Assembly: GCF_039545035.1 (NCBI RefSeq)
Contig: NZ_BAABRO010000003.1
Span: 601,537-665,536 of the forward strand
Length of the DNA stretch: 64,000 nucleotides
Source of the DNA: Novipirellula caenicola
GTDB taxonomy: Bacteria; Planctomycetota; Planctomycetia; Pirellulales; Pirellulaceae
Direction of reading: 5' to 3'
The position numbers and the translations under genes were made by a program. The notes beneath the pieces are model-generated. The model was not told the origin of the DNA. It was given only the letters and a program-made list of their open reading frames with translations, and searched no databases. This document shows positions 10,199-19,076 of this stretch, in pieces (position 1 is the first letter of the stretch; each line of letters starts with the position of its first letter).

Positions 10199-10978
10199 TC
10201 ACGACAATCGGTGTTGACGACGGAATCGTGACGGGGTGACCCCGATATGTTTGCGGAATTGTTGCGTGAACGCGCTTTGGTCGCAGAACCCAAGTTGGTT
10301 GGCGATGTCGACAATCGAAGTGTGCGTGTGGATCAGTTCATCGCATGCCGCTTGCATCCGAGTCTTCATCAGAAAGTCTTGCACACTCATTCCAAACACG
10401 TCCATGAATTTTCGATGTAATTGACGTGTCGAAAGATTGGCTCGTTGAGCAAGTTCTGCGACGGTGATGCGTCCGCGATGATTTTCGCGGATATGTTCGA
10501 CCACTCCGCTGATTTGACTGTACGGCAACGCGGTTTTGCGATGCCCTTCGTAGCTGCGGATCACTCCCATGATCCCGATCACCGCCCGCTGTTTGCCATA
10601 AACCGGTAGCTTGGTGGTCACAAACCAATCCAACATCCGCTGCTCGGTGTACCAAATTTCGACACGATCAATCATCGGCTCGCCGGTGCGAATCACCTGT
10701 TGGTCGTCGCGAACAAAGCTGTCGGCGATATGAGCCGGGAAAAAGTCATAGTCGGTGCGGCCGATCACCTCATCTTCGTGTTCAAACCCAAATCGATCGA
10801 CAATCGATTGGCTGACGCTAACCATACGGCTCTGCTCGTCTTTCACAAAAAACGAGATGCCAGGCACGTAGTCGAAAAGGGTTTGAATTTGATCCGAGGG
10901 CTCCATCTGGTTAAAAAAATTGCTTTTAAAGCTGTTTTCGTTGCCGTTCGTGCCCCGTATGGATTCCGCTTGTATCAT
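10199..10978 (-). CDS. PAS-domain AraC-family transcriptional regulator
   Basis: 259 residues when started at the ATG at 10978; the frame runs on to 11101 but the extra 41 residues are non-conserved in look. Residues about 25-150 form a PAS sensor domain (LFDYVPGISFFVKDEQ...FGFEHEDEVIGRTDYDFFP...VIGIMGVIRSYEGHR). Residues about 165-255 are a two-helix-turn-helix AraC domain: ITVAELAQRANLSTRQLHRK and a second HTH in IVDIANQLGFCDQSAF, ending in the family signature GVTPSRFRRQ. It is divergent from the dehydrogenase/cytochrome module at 11369, with 390 bp between. This makes that module its most likely target, by position only. The PAS ligand cannot be read from the sequence. Confidence 0.88.
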   Translation of the reverse strand: MIQAESIRGTNGNENSFKSNFFNQMEPSDQIQTLFDYVPGISFFVKDEQSRMVSVSQSIVDRFGFEHEDEVIGRTDYDFFPAHIADSFVRDDQQVIRTGEPMIDRVEIWYTEQRMLDWFVTTKLPVYGKQRAVIGIMGVIRSYEGHRKTALPYSQISGVVEHIRENHRGRITVAELAQRANLSTRQLHRKFMDVFGMSVQDFLMKTRMQAACDELIHTHTSIVDIANQLGFCDQSAFTQQFRKHIGVTPSRFRRQHRLS

Positions 10979-11269
10979 AATGGGTTCTTGTGGAACGGGG
11001 GTGTTGTGTCGGATAATTGATAAAGGATGTCTGAATGATACAAGATATTTCAAGTCCCGTGGTACAGGATGGGGCGCAGCGAGCGGTTGACTAAGAACCA
11101 TTGCAACCTCGGACGCTGCACCCTGCCCCGCCCTACCCTACCCTCACCTACCCCATTACGCGTTACGCTCCCCTATCACCTTTCCTTCCCCGCACACGCT
11201 TGCGTTTCCATTTGTCTGTCACTGCGAACTACCACCTCCCATTTCTCCGTGTATGATCGGAACCCCTCC

Positions 11270-11298
11270 ATGTGGATGTGCCCCTCGATGTGGATGTG
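11270..11298. promoter_or_regulatory. Direct repeat upstream of the dehydrogenase gene, candidate AraC operator
   Basis: ATGTGGATGTG occurs at 11270-11280 and again at 11288-11298 (18-bp period), 71 bp before the ATG at 11369 in the 390-bp divergent intergenic region. AraC-family regulators usually bind direct repeats spaced near two helical turns, so this is a plausible site; an 18-bp period is slightly short. The rest of the region (10979-11269) holds only a C-rich, pyrimidine-biased stretch with no feature I can support. Confidence 0.35.
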
Positions 11299-11368
11299 AT
11301 TGTTTGCAATGCAGCGTTTGTCCAGCGAACGCGAACGTCTAGAAAACCATTCGGAGAATAAAAACCTG

Positions 11369-14059
11369 ATGCAAAAATATACGAAATACCTCGTTGCTCT
11401 CATGCTTTACGGCGTGAGTTTGACGGTGGCACCGACGCCATGCAGTGCGGCCGAAGTGGAACTGCAGAAAGGCGACCACATCTGTTTAGTGGGTAACGCA
11501 CTCGGCGAGCGTTTGCAGACTGAAAACAATTGGGAGAGTTTGCTGCATCAACGCTTCGCCGACTTGGAGTTGGTGGTTCGTAATTTGTGTTTTCCAGGCG
11601 ATGAACCTTACGAGCGAATTCGTTCGCAGAATTTTGGTGATCCCGACAAACACCTCGCTCACAGCCAAGCGTCCGTGATCTTCTACTTCTTTGGCTTCAA
11701 CGAATCGTTTGACGGAAAAAAAGGGCTCGGCAAATTCACCGAGCAGATGACCCAGTTGGTCAAGGAAACTCAGGGCAAAGATTACGGCAAGGGAAACCCA
11801 CGGATTGTGCTGATTTCGCCGATCGCATTCGAAGACGTCGGAGATCCCAACGTCACCTCGGGCGAAGAACAAAACAAAAACCTTGCCCTCTATACCAATG
11901 CCCTTGAAAGTGTTGCCAAAGAAACCGGTGTGGGGTTTGTCGACCTTTATTCGCCAACGAAAGAACTGTTCGAAAAATCGGACGAGCGACTGACGATCAA
12001 CGGTGCTCACTTAAACGCAAACGGTTATGCGGCATTGGCTCCGATCTTGGACCGAGGGCTGTTTGGGGATGGAGGGCCGACAAGCGTCGATGCGGCGGTC
12101 AAAGAACAGGTGGAAGACAAGAATTTCCATTGGTTCCATCGCTATCGTGCCGTCAACGGTTATTCGATCTATGGGGCTCGCGGCAAAGCGGGCAGCGATG
12201 GGACGTACAACAACACCGATGTGATGGAACGCGAACGCGAGATTTTGGACCAGATGACGGCCAATCGCGACGCACGGATCTGGGCGGTTGCACAAGGGAA
12301 ATCGGTTCCCGATCAGGTGGACGATTCGAACACCCTTGCCTTTATCAATCCCAAAACCAACGTCGGCGGCCCCGATGACCCCAATGCCAAACGTGGAAAG
12401 CTGGGCTCGCTCGATTATCTCAATGCCGCTGAACAACAAAAATTGTTTACGTTGCCCAAGGGCTACCAAATCCAATTGGTTGCCTCGGAAGAAGAGTTCC
12501 CTGAATTGGCCAATCCGGTTGCACTGAATTTTGACAACCAAGGCCGGTTGTGGGTCGCGACGATGGCGTCCTATCCACACTGGAAACCCAAGACGCCGAT
12601 GGATGACAAACTGCTGATTTTCGAGGACCACGATTCCGATGGCACCGCGGACGAGTGCAAAGTGTTCGCCGGTGGTTTGCACCAACCGACGGGCTTCGAG
12701 ATCGGTCGAGGCGGCGTTTATTGTGCACAACAACCCGATGTGTTGTTGTTGAAGGACACCGACGGTGACGACAAAGCGGACACGCGAGTGCGTCAATTGA
12801 TCGGATTCGATTCTGCCGACTCGCACCACGGGCTTGCCGCATTCGAATGGGGGCCTGATGGAGGGCTGTACTTCCAAGAAGGAACGTTCAAGTATTCTCA
12901 GGTCGAATCGCCTCACGGGTTGGTCCGTTTGGCCGAAGGCGGAATTTGGCGATACGATCCGACGACCGAAAAATTCGGAGTCCATGTTTCGATGGCGTTT
13001 TCGAACCCGTGGGGACACGTGTTTGATCGCTGGGGCCAAAACTTTATCGGCGATGCGTCGCCAGGGTTTGGTTATTGGGCAACGCCGATTTCGGGACACA
13101 TCGAGTATCCCCTGAAACACCCTGGCGGATCTCAACACCGCCGATTGGCAAGCATTACCGGGGGCGATCCGAATTACAGCTACCCTCGTTTCTATCCCAA
13201 ACGCACGCGTCCATTGGCTGGATGTGCGATGATGTCGAGCCGGCATTTTCCCGAGGACATGCAAGGCAATTTCTTGGTGACCAATTGCATCGGTGATCGG
13301 ATGGTGATGAGCCACAAAGTAACCGAACAAGGCAGCGGTTTTGTGGGCGTCGAAGTCGAGCCGATCGTTTCGTGCGAAGATGGCAACTTTCGGCCCGTCG
13401 ACGTGCAAATCGCTCCTGATGGATCGCTCTACATCGTCGATTGGCACAATGCGTTGATCGGTCACTTGCAACACAATTTGCGTGACCCCAGTCGTGATCA
13501 TTCGCACGGACGTATTTGGCGAATCACGCATCAAACGCGACCGTTGGTCGAGCCGGCCAAGATCGCCGGAGAACCGATTGCCAATCTGTTGGAACTGTTG
13601 AAGTTGCCTGAGGATCGCACGCGTTACCGGGCGCGTCGTGAACTCGCCGAACGTGATGCCGACGAGGTCGCTGCGGCGCTGAAAACTTGGGTCGCATCGC
13701 TCGACACCCGCGATGAAGACTACGAACATCACCTGCTCGAAGCATTGTGGGTTCATCAAAGTCACAATCAAGTTGACGAAACGCTGCTGGCAAAGGTCCT
13801 TGCGGCCAAAGATCATCGTGCTCGGGCGGCTGCGACTCGCGTCGTTTCGTTCATGATGGACCAACTTCCCAATCATCGCGATTTGATTGAAAAGTCGATC
13901 CACGACAAACATCCTCGCGTTCGTCTGGAAGCGGTGCGGGCGGTTAGTTTCCTCGAGGGCGACGAAGCGATCGAACTCGCCCTCGGTGTGCTAGAGTACG
14001 ACATGGACGAATACTTGCAGTACACGCTCGATGAAACCATGCGAGCCCTCGAACAATAG
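11369..14059 (+). CDS. Secreted SGNH-like / PVC membrane-dehydrogenase-domain / HEAT-repeat protein
   Basis: 896 residues from the ATG at 11369, which gives a clean signal peptide (MQKYTKYLVALMLYGVSLTV...CSAAE); a GGAG lies 13 bp upstream. Residues about 30-235 are an SGNH-hydrolase-like domain (ICLVGNALGERL...ICFYFFGFNES-like block...TINGAHLNANGY). The GDS serine is replaced by Asn/Ala and the Asp of the DxxH block by Asn, so hydrolase activity is unlikely. Residues about 365-720 are a glucose/sorbosone-dehydrogenase-like beta-propeller of the PVC membrane-bound-dehydrogenase type (GYQIQLVASEEEF, GRLWVATMASYP, PDGSLYIVDWHN). Residues 730-896 are HEAT repeats. No CxxCH is present; heme and copper sites are in the next gene instead. 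Together the two likely form a periplasmic oxidoreductase of unknown substrate. Confidence 0.85.
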   Translation: MQKYTKYLVALMLYGVSLTVAPTPCSAAEVELQKGDHICLVGNALGERLQTENNWESLLHQRFADLELVVRNLCFPGDEPYERIRSQNFGDPDKHLAHSQASVIFYFFGFNESFDGKKGLGKFTEQMTQLVKETQGKDYGKGNPRIVLISPIAFEDVGDPNVTSGEEQNKNLALYTNALESVAKETGVGFVDLYSPTKELFEKSDERLTINGAHLNANGYAALAPILDRGLFGDGGPTSVDAAVKEQVEDKNFHWFHRYRAVNGYSIYGARGKAGSDGTYNNTDVMEREREILDQMTANRDARIWAVAQGKSVPDQVDDSNTLAFINPKTNVGGPDDPNAKRGKLGSLDYLNAAEQQKLFTLPKGYQIQLVASEEEFPELANPVALNFDNQGRLWVATMASYPHWKPKTPMDDKLLIFEDHDSDGTADECKVFAGGLHQPTGFEIGRGGVYCAQQPDVLLLKDTDGDDKADTRVRQLIGFDSADSHHGLAAFEWGPDGGLYFQEGTFKYSQVESPHGLVRLAEGGIWRYDPTTEKFGVHVSMAFSNPWGHVFDRWGQNFIGDASPGFGYWATPISGHIEYPLKHPGGSQHRRLASITGGDPNYSYPRFYPKRTRPLAGCAMMSSRHFPEDMQGNFLVTNCIGDRMVMSHKVTEQGSGFVGVEVEPIVSCEDGNFRPVDVQIAPDGSLYIVDWHNALIGHLQHNLRDPSRDHSHGRIWRITHQTRPLVEPAKIAGEPIANLLELLKLPEDRTRYRARRELAERDADEVAAALKTWVASLDTRDEDYEHHLLEALWVHQSHNQVDETLLAKVLAAKDHRARAAATRVVSFMMDQLPNHRDLIEKSIHDKHPRVRLEAVRAVSFLEGDEAIELALGVLEYDMDEYLQYTLDETMRALEQ

Positions 14060-14160
14060 GGATCGCGGCAGTAGGGCCCGCGGTAGTAGAGGCTGCGGCA
14101 GTAATAAGTATGGCCCGCGGCAGTAGCGGTCGCCGCCGGTGCGGGCCGCGGCAACCGTGT
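14060..14160. repeat. Short degenerate GCGGCAGTAG repeats between the two module genes
   Basis: Four loosely repeated units of the form GCGGYAGTAR follow the stop codon (near 14066, 14081, 14096 and 14117), mixed with GGCCCGCGG blocks able to pair with each other. No coding content is apparent. It could be a local slippage product or an RNA-structured spacer in the transcript. Confidence 0.4.
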
Positions 14161-14257
14161 CGGTGATTGTGAACGAGTGCGTTGCCCATCTTCGGGCGAC
14201 GGACTCCTTTTTGTGTCTGTTTCTTCTCGTGTTGATGTTCCGTTGGGTGGTTTGGAA

Positions 14258-16183
14258 ATGCGTTTCTTCGTTGTTTTGGCGTTTAGCGTTTGTGCACCGT
14301 CGTTGGTTTGTTTTGCCGACGATCATTCGCACGGCACGACCGAGCGTTCGGTCCAACCACCGACGGTTTTCTTGGACAAAAGTCCACGGATTGTGGCCTA
14401 TCAACTAAACCGGCTCGATAGCGAGCGGTTGCTGATGGTGCCACGGCAAACCGACGATGTGAAATACATTCCTGTCTACGAAGCCATTCTCAGTCGCGAT
14501 GGAATGTCGCCTCAGTTCCGGCACGAATCGGTGGCGGCGTTGGCAAAACTGCGTGAAACCAGTATTGCCGAGGAAACCTTGGCCGCGCTAGGGAAGATCA
14601 AATTGGATGATCGGCAAGGCAAACGGACTGCCAAGGTGCTTGCCGAGATGTTGCTTGATCAGCCCGTTGCCACCTTGTCAAAAAACAAGTCGATGCTTCA
14701 AGAAACCGCGAGTGATGCTAAAGATCCTTTCCTGCGTGCGGTGGGGCTAGCGGCCTTGATTCACATCGGGGATGCCGAGTCAGCATGGGCGATTGCATCG
14801 ACCGACGATGCATCCACTTTGGCGTGGATTGACGCAGTGGGGTTGGTTCCCGACCTTTCGCAGCGTGACGCGTTGCGAGATCATGTCGTCGAGCTGATCC
14901 AAAATACGGAATCCGAAAAGGTTCGTAATCGTGCGATCACCGCGATGGCAGCGATTTCGTCGCAACCGTCCGAAACGTTTGATTTGATCGCCCCGTTTGT
15001 TGCGGACCCCGAGTATCGATCGGCTGCGGTGCGAACGCTATTGCGTGTGCCAACGAAACAAAGACCGGCAAAGACCAGCCAAGCATTGGTGGCGACGCTT
15101 GTCGATTTGGCTGAATCCACCGCACCGGCTCAGCGAACGACGGCTGAATTTGTCGATGCGATGCAATTGGCCGATCAATTGATGGCTGCGGTATCCGCCG
15201 AACAAGTCAAATCGTATCGGAGCCGATTGCGTGAAGTCTCAGTTCGCGTGGTGCGAATTCGAGCGGTCGAGGAAGAGATGCGATATGACATCCCCTACTT
15301 TGCCGTCGAAGCCGGCCGCCCCGTGCAAATCGTGCTCGAGAACCACGACTTGATGCCTCACAATTTGGTCGTGACCGCACCTGGGGCGCTCAAAGAAGTG
15401 GCTCAAGCAGGTGCCGTTGTCGGATCAGCGGGCGGTTGGAACGATTTGCCGTTTGTTCCCGAACTCGACAGCGTGTTGGCAGCGAGCCAAATGGTTCAGC
15501 CCGATCAAATCGATCGAATCACCTTCGATGCGCCGACCGAACCGGGCGAATATCCCTACGTTTGTACCTTTCCTCAGCACTGGTACCGCATGTACGGCGT
15601 GATGGTGGTGGTCAAGGATTTGGATGCGTGGATGAAAAATCCCGTCGAACCGGCTAACCCCATCGGTAGCAACCGCACGTTTGTGCAAGCATGGAAAATG
15701 GATGACCTATTGGGCGAGATCGAAAATGGCATGAAAGGACGTTCTCCGGATATCGGAGCTCGCATCTTTGCCGAAGCTTCATGCCAAGGGTGTCATCAAG
15801 TCCGTGGCGAAGGTGGCACGATCGGACCGGATTTGACCGAGGTCTTCAGCCGATTCAAAGGAGACCGAGCTGCGGTATTGCGAGAGATCATCGATCCGTC
15901 GCACAAAGTAGACGCCAAGTACGCGATGCACCAAATTTTGACCGTTCAAGGCCGCGTCGTCACGGGGATCATCCTAAACGAAGACAAAGACAACGTGACG
16001 GTGTTGGAAAACCCCGAAGCCAAATCGCCGACGGTGATCGCACAAGATGATATCGAAGAGATGGTGCAGTCGCCCAATTCGATGATGCCCAAAGGTTTGA
16101 TGGACCAGTACACTCAGGACGAGATTTTTGAGATGTTATGGTTCCTGGAAACCGCGGATCCCAACAAGACACCTGCTCCGTAG
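14258..16183 (+). CDS. Secreted HEAT-repeat / cupredoxin / cytochrome c protein
   Basis: 641 residues from the ATG at 14258, chosen because it begins a signal peptide (MRFFVVLAFSVCAPSLVCFA); the open frame upstream of it is not signal-like. Residues about 40-330 are HEAT-like helical repeats. Residues about 350-455 are a plastocyanin/azurin-like cupredoxin with type 1 copper ligands visible: His in NHDLMPHNLVV, then Cys, His and Met in YVCTFPQHWYRMYGVMVV. Residues about 505-635 are a cytochrome c domain with heme motif CQGCH, GPDLTEV and a Met in SPNSMMPKGLM. The order HEAT-copper-heme fits an electron carrier taking electrons from the dehydrogenase encoded 198 bp upstream. In many planctomycete relatives these domains are fused in one polypeptide; here they are split. 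Confidence 0.88.
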   Translation: MRFFVVLAFSVCAPSLVCFADDHSHGTTERSVQPPTVFLDKSPRIVAYQLNRLDSERLLMVPRQTDDVKYIPVYEAILSRDGMSPQFRHESVAALAKLRETSIAEETLAALGKIKLDDRQGKRTAKVLAEMLLDQPVATLSKNKSMLQETASDAKDPFLRAVGLAALIHIGDAESAWAIASTDDASTLAWIDAVGLVPDLSQRDALRDHVVELIQNTESEKVRNRAITAMAAISSQPSETFDLIAPFVADPEYRSAAVRTLLRVPTKQRPAKTSQALVATLVDLAESTAPAQRTTAEFVDAMQLADQLMAAVSAEQVKSYRSRLREVSVRVVRIRAVEEEMRYDIPYFAVEAGRPVQIVLENHDLMPHNLVVTAPGALKEVAQAGAVVGSAGGWNDLPFVPELDSVLAASQMVQPDQIDRITFDAPTEPGEYPYVCTFPQHWYRMYGVMVVVKDLDAWMKNPVEPANPIGSNRTFVQAWKMDDLLGEIENGMKGRSPDIGARIFAEASCQGCHQVRGEGGTIGPDLTEVFSRFKGDRAAVLREIIDPSHKVDAKYAMHQILTVQGRVVTGIILNEDKDNVTVLENPEAKSPTVIAQDDIEEMVQSPNSMMPKGLMDQYTQDEIFEMLWFLETADPNKTPAP

Positions 16184-16185
16184 CG

Positions 16186-17718
16186 TTATGGCATCGCGAC
16201 GACATCGTAGTCGTTCAAGGTTTTGCCGGTTTGCGAATCGACTTCGACCAATCGCACGCGATAGCCCCACAAATTGGCGATGTGGCATAGCGTGCGATTG
16301 CAGTCATTTTTTGACAACAGCCGTCCACCACGAACGCGGTGAGTCAGCACTAAACGACGATTGCCCGTCAAATCGGCTTCGGTGACCTCGATTTCCGGTT
16401 CATGTTTGAGCATGTCATATTGTTCGGCCAACCGTTGACGGACTTCACGATATCCTGATTCATCGTGGATCGCTTCGACCGCCAAATAAGGCAACCCGCT
16501 CTCGTCGCCAACGGCGAACAAGTGCATGTCGCGGATCAGCCGTGGGCTGAGGAACTGCAAGATAAAGCTTTCGTCGCGATATTCGGACCATGCGTCTCGC
16601 AGCGTTGCCATCGCTTGGCCGTTGCCAGCAAACTCGGGGAACCATTGCCGATCCTCGTCACTGGGATCCTCACAAATTCGTGCAATGTCCCGCATCATGG
16701 CAAAACCAATCGCATACGGATTCATACCACTGAACCGACGATCGTCAAAACGAGGCTGCGTGACGACGGCCGAGTGCATGTGCAGAAACTCGAGCATCGA
16801 TCCCTCTTCGATCCTGCCGGCGTCGTACAAACGGTTCATGATTTGGTAATGCACATAGGTGGCACAACCCTCGTTCATCATCTTGGTCTGACGCTGAGGA
16901 TAAAAATACTGCGCCATGCGACGAACGATGTGCAAGATCTCACGTTGCCAATCCTTTAGCTTCGGTGCATGATTAGCAAGAAAGGCCAACACGTTCTCTT
17001 CGGGCAGACTCAGTGAATTGGCCACCCCGTTATCGAGTTCTTCGTTTCCCGTGGCGGCAGTCTTGCCTTTATTGGGCAGGGTCCGCCAAAGGTCGTTGTA
17101 GGTCGATTGTTCGTGTTGTCGACGTGATTCCGCCTTGGCGATTCGGTCCTTGGTGGTGGCGGCACGTTTGGGAGCGTACCGGCTGACGCCATACCCCATT
17201 AACGCATGCGCGGCATCCAGGATGCTTTCGACCGCCTGCAGCCCATAGCGCTGCTCGCAATCCGAGATGTAGTGTTTGGCATAGGCAAGATCGTCCAAGA
17301 CACGATCCGCCCGCGTCCATTGGCGGAACAGGTGATTGTTTTTGAAGAAATGGTTGTGTCCGAACGCCGCATGCGCGATCACCAACGCCTGCATTGTCAT
17401 CGTATTTTCTTCCATCACGTACGAGACACATGGGTTCGAGTTGATGACTAACTCGTACGCCAACGCACGTGCTCCTTTGCGATACAGCAGTTCTTCGCGA
17501 GCAAAGTGTTTTCCAAAGGACCAGTGGTGATACATCAGCGGCATGCCAATCGCGGCATAGGCATCAAGCATCTGTTCGCTGGTGATCACCTCGATTTGGT
17601 TGGGATAGACATCAAGCCCCAACTCGCCGAGTGCGATTTCTTCGATCGCCTCGTGAGCGCGGTGCAGCGACTCGAAATCCCATTCCGAGCCACGATAGAT
17701 CAGATTCGTTCCGGTCAT
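16186..17718 (-). CDS. spoVR: SpoVR family protein
   Basis: About 510 residues, the usual length. Start taken at the ATG at 17718 (MTGTNLIYRGSEWDF); the frame also has an ATG at 17751. Family hallmarks: MPLMYHHWSFGKHFAREELL, LAYELVINSNPCVSYVMEEN, AHAAFGHNHFFKNN, EGCATYVHYQIMNRL and RFSGMNPYAIGFAMMRDI. The conserved His, Glu and Asn residues suggest a metal-binding or amidase-like fold, but no biochemical activity is established for the family. It is the third gene of the minus-strand prkA-DUF444-spoVR cluster, separated from DUF444 by about 60 bp. In enterobacteria the equivalent genes (yeaG, yeaH, ycgB) are stress and stationary-phase linked; in spore formers SpoVR acts in cortex formation. 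Confidence 0.93.
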   Translation of the reverse strand: MTGTNLIYRGSEWDFESLHRAHEAIEEIALGELGLDVYPNQIEVITSEQMLDAYAAIGMPLMYHHWSFGKHFAREELLYRKGARALAYELVINSNPCVSYVMEENTMTMQALVIAHAAFGHNHFFKNNHLFRQWTRADRVLDDLAYAKHYISDCEQRYGLQAVESILDAAHALMGYGVSRYAPKRAATTKDRIAKAESRRQHEQSTYNDLWRTLPNKGKTAATGNEELDNGVANSLSLPEENVLAFLANHAPKLKDWQREILHIVRRMAQYFYPQRQTKMMNEGCATYVHYQIMNRLYDAGRIEEGSMLEFLHMHSAVVTQPRFDDRRFSGMNPYAIGFAMMRDIARICEDPSDEDRQWFPEFAGNGQAMATLRDAWSEYRDESFILQFLSPRLIRDMHLFAVGDESGLPYLAVEAIHDESGYREVRQRLAEQYDMLKHEPEIEVTEADLTGNRRLVLTHRVRGGRLLSKNDCNRTLCHIANLWGYRVRLVEVDSQTGKTLNDYDVVAMP

Positions 17719-17777
17719 CGCGTGAGCATCCCTCAATTGGTTCTTTCTCAATTGTCAGCTTGCGGAGGATCCTCCGC

Positions 17778-19067
17778 TTAGCCAGCCGCCGTTTGAGACT
17801 GTTGACGTTTGTCGCTGGAAAACAGTTTGTGGAAAACGGGGTAGATGTCGGCGGGTTCGCTGACCTTGGCACGCTGGAAATGCGAAATCCTTGCGACCAA
17901 CGACTCATAGTTTTTCCACAGCACGCTGTCGCTCGTCAGCGGCTCGTCTCCGACTTCGATATACGCGTAATACTGGCACATCGGCAGGATTGATTTTTCC
18001 AATAGCGACATCGTTTGAGGCATGTCATGGTCAAAGTTATGACCGTCCGAAGCCTGCGCGGCATAGATATTCCAATCCTCGACCGGATAACGCTCTTTGA
18101 CGATTCGCTCCATTTCGATCAACGCCGACGAAACCACCGTGCCGCCGGTTTCGCGTCCGTAAAAGAACGTATGTTCGTCGACTTCGGTGGCAGTGTAGGT
18201 GTGCCGAATGAAGACAATCTCTACCGCTTGATAGTAGCGAGTCAGAAACAGATGCAGCAGCATGTAGAATCGCTTGGCCAAATCCTTGAGGTCTTCGGTC
18301 ATCGACGCGGACGTGTCCATCAAACAAAACATCACCGCTTGCGTTGTCGGTTTGCTCCGCGTTTCGAATCGGTTGTACCGCAAATCGACCGTGTCGAGGT
18401 AACTGACGCGTTTCATCCGCCGCTGGGTGACTGCGACCAATTCGGTCAACCGTTTGATCTCTTCCTCGTCGTCTTGTTCCTTGGCTTGTTCCAATTCCGC
18501 CAGCAATGCGTCGAGTTCGGAAGTCTTGGGGCGACGCAGCGCGATCCGTCGCGACAACGAATGCCGCATGGTTTCACGCAGATTCAGCCGCTGAGGGGCG
18601 CCGTCGACCGAATATCCCGCCCGCACTCGCGAGGTCGTCGTCATCGATTTCAATTTGCGTTTGGCGAGATTCGGCAGCTCGAGATCGTCGAAGAACATGT
18701 CCATGAATTCTTCGCGAGTCAGCAGAAAGACAAACATGTCTTCGCCATCACCATCGGGGCTACCCGATGCACCGCTGCCCCCTGCTCCGCCGCTCGGTTT
18801 GCGGATGCGGTCACCACGTTGGTAACCGCGGTTTCCGGGCAGCACGTAGTTGCGATTTCCGACGCCCGATTCGAAGTTGAAATTGGGTTCGCTGACGTCG
18901 TTGGCATTGATCGAAATTTTCTCACTGCCTTCGAGATCCGCGACCTTACGGTGCCGTATCGCTTCTTTGACCGCTTTGCGAATATGCGATTTGACCCGGC
19001 GGACGAACCGTTGCCGGTTCCCCAGGCTTTTAGCATTTGGATTCTGACGACGGTCGATGACGTGCAT
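17778..19067 (-). CDS. yeaH: DUF444 (YeaH/YhbH) family protein
   Basis: 429 residues, normal family length. It begins MHVIDRRQNPNAKSLGNRQR and carries the basic leader VKSHIRKAVKEAI, a Gly-rich linker near 100-120 (PSGGAGGSGASGSPDGDG), the FVFLLTREEFMDMFFDDLEL block, and a VWA-like half: VMFCLMDTSASMTEDLKDLA with an intact DxSxS. The VWA-like MIDAS implies metal-dependent protein binding. It lies 9 bp after prkA on the same strand and 60 bp before spoVR, so cotranscription is almost certain. YeaH proteins act with PrkA/YeaG in general stress signalling; the molecular job is unknown. It is a second AAA+/VWA pair in this window, after the one at 5.9-9.2 kb. Confidence 0.93.
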   Translation of the reverse strand: MHVIDRRQNPNAKSLGNRQRFVRRVKSHIRKAVKEAIRHRKVADLEGSEKISINANDVSEPNFNFESGVGNRNYVLPGNRGYQRGDRIRKPSGGAGGSGASGSPDGDGEDMFVFLLTREEFMDMFFDDLELPNLAKRKLKSMTTTSRVRAGYSVDGAPQRLNLRETMRHSLSRRIALRRPKTSELDALLAELEQAKEQDDEEEIKRLTELVAVTQRRMKRVSYLDTVDLRYNRFETRSKPTTQAVMFCLMDTSASMTEDLKDLAKRFYMLLHLFLTRYYQAVEIVFIRHTYTATEVDEHTFFYGRETGGTVVSSALIEMERIVKERYPVEDWNIYAAQASDGHNFDHDMPQTMSLLEKSILPMCQYYAYIEVGDEPLTSDSVLWKNYESLVARISHFQRAKVSEPADIYPVFHKLFSSDKRQQSQTAAG

Positions 19068-19076
19068 AATTCAAAA

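Noticed and set aside
12011..13912. Long minus-strand open frame of 633 codons
   Set aside because: Antisense to the SGNH/dehydrogenase gene; no domain, signal peptide or RBS. It arises from codon bias on the other strand.
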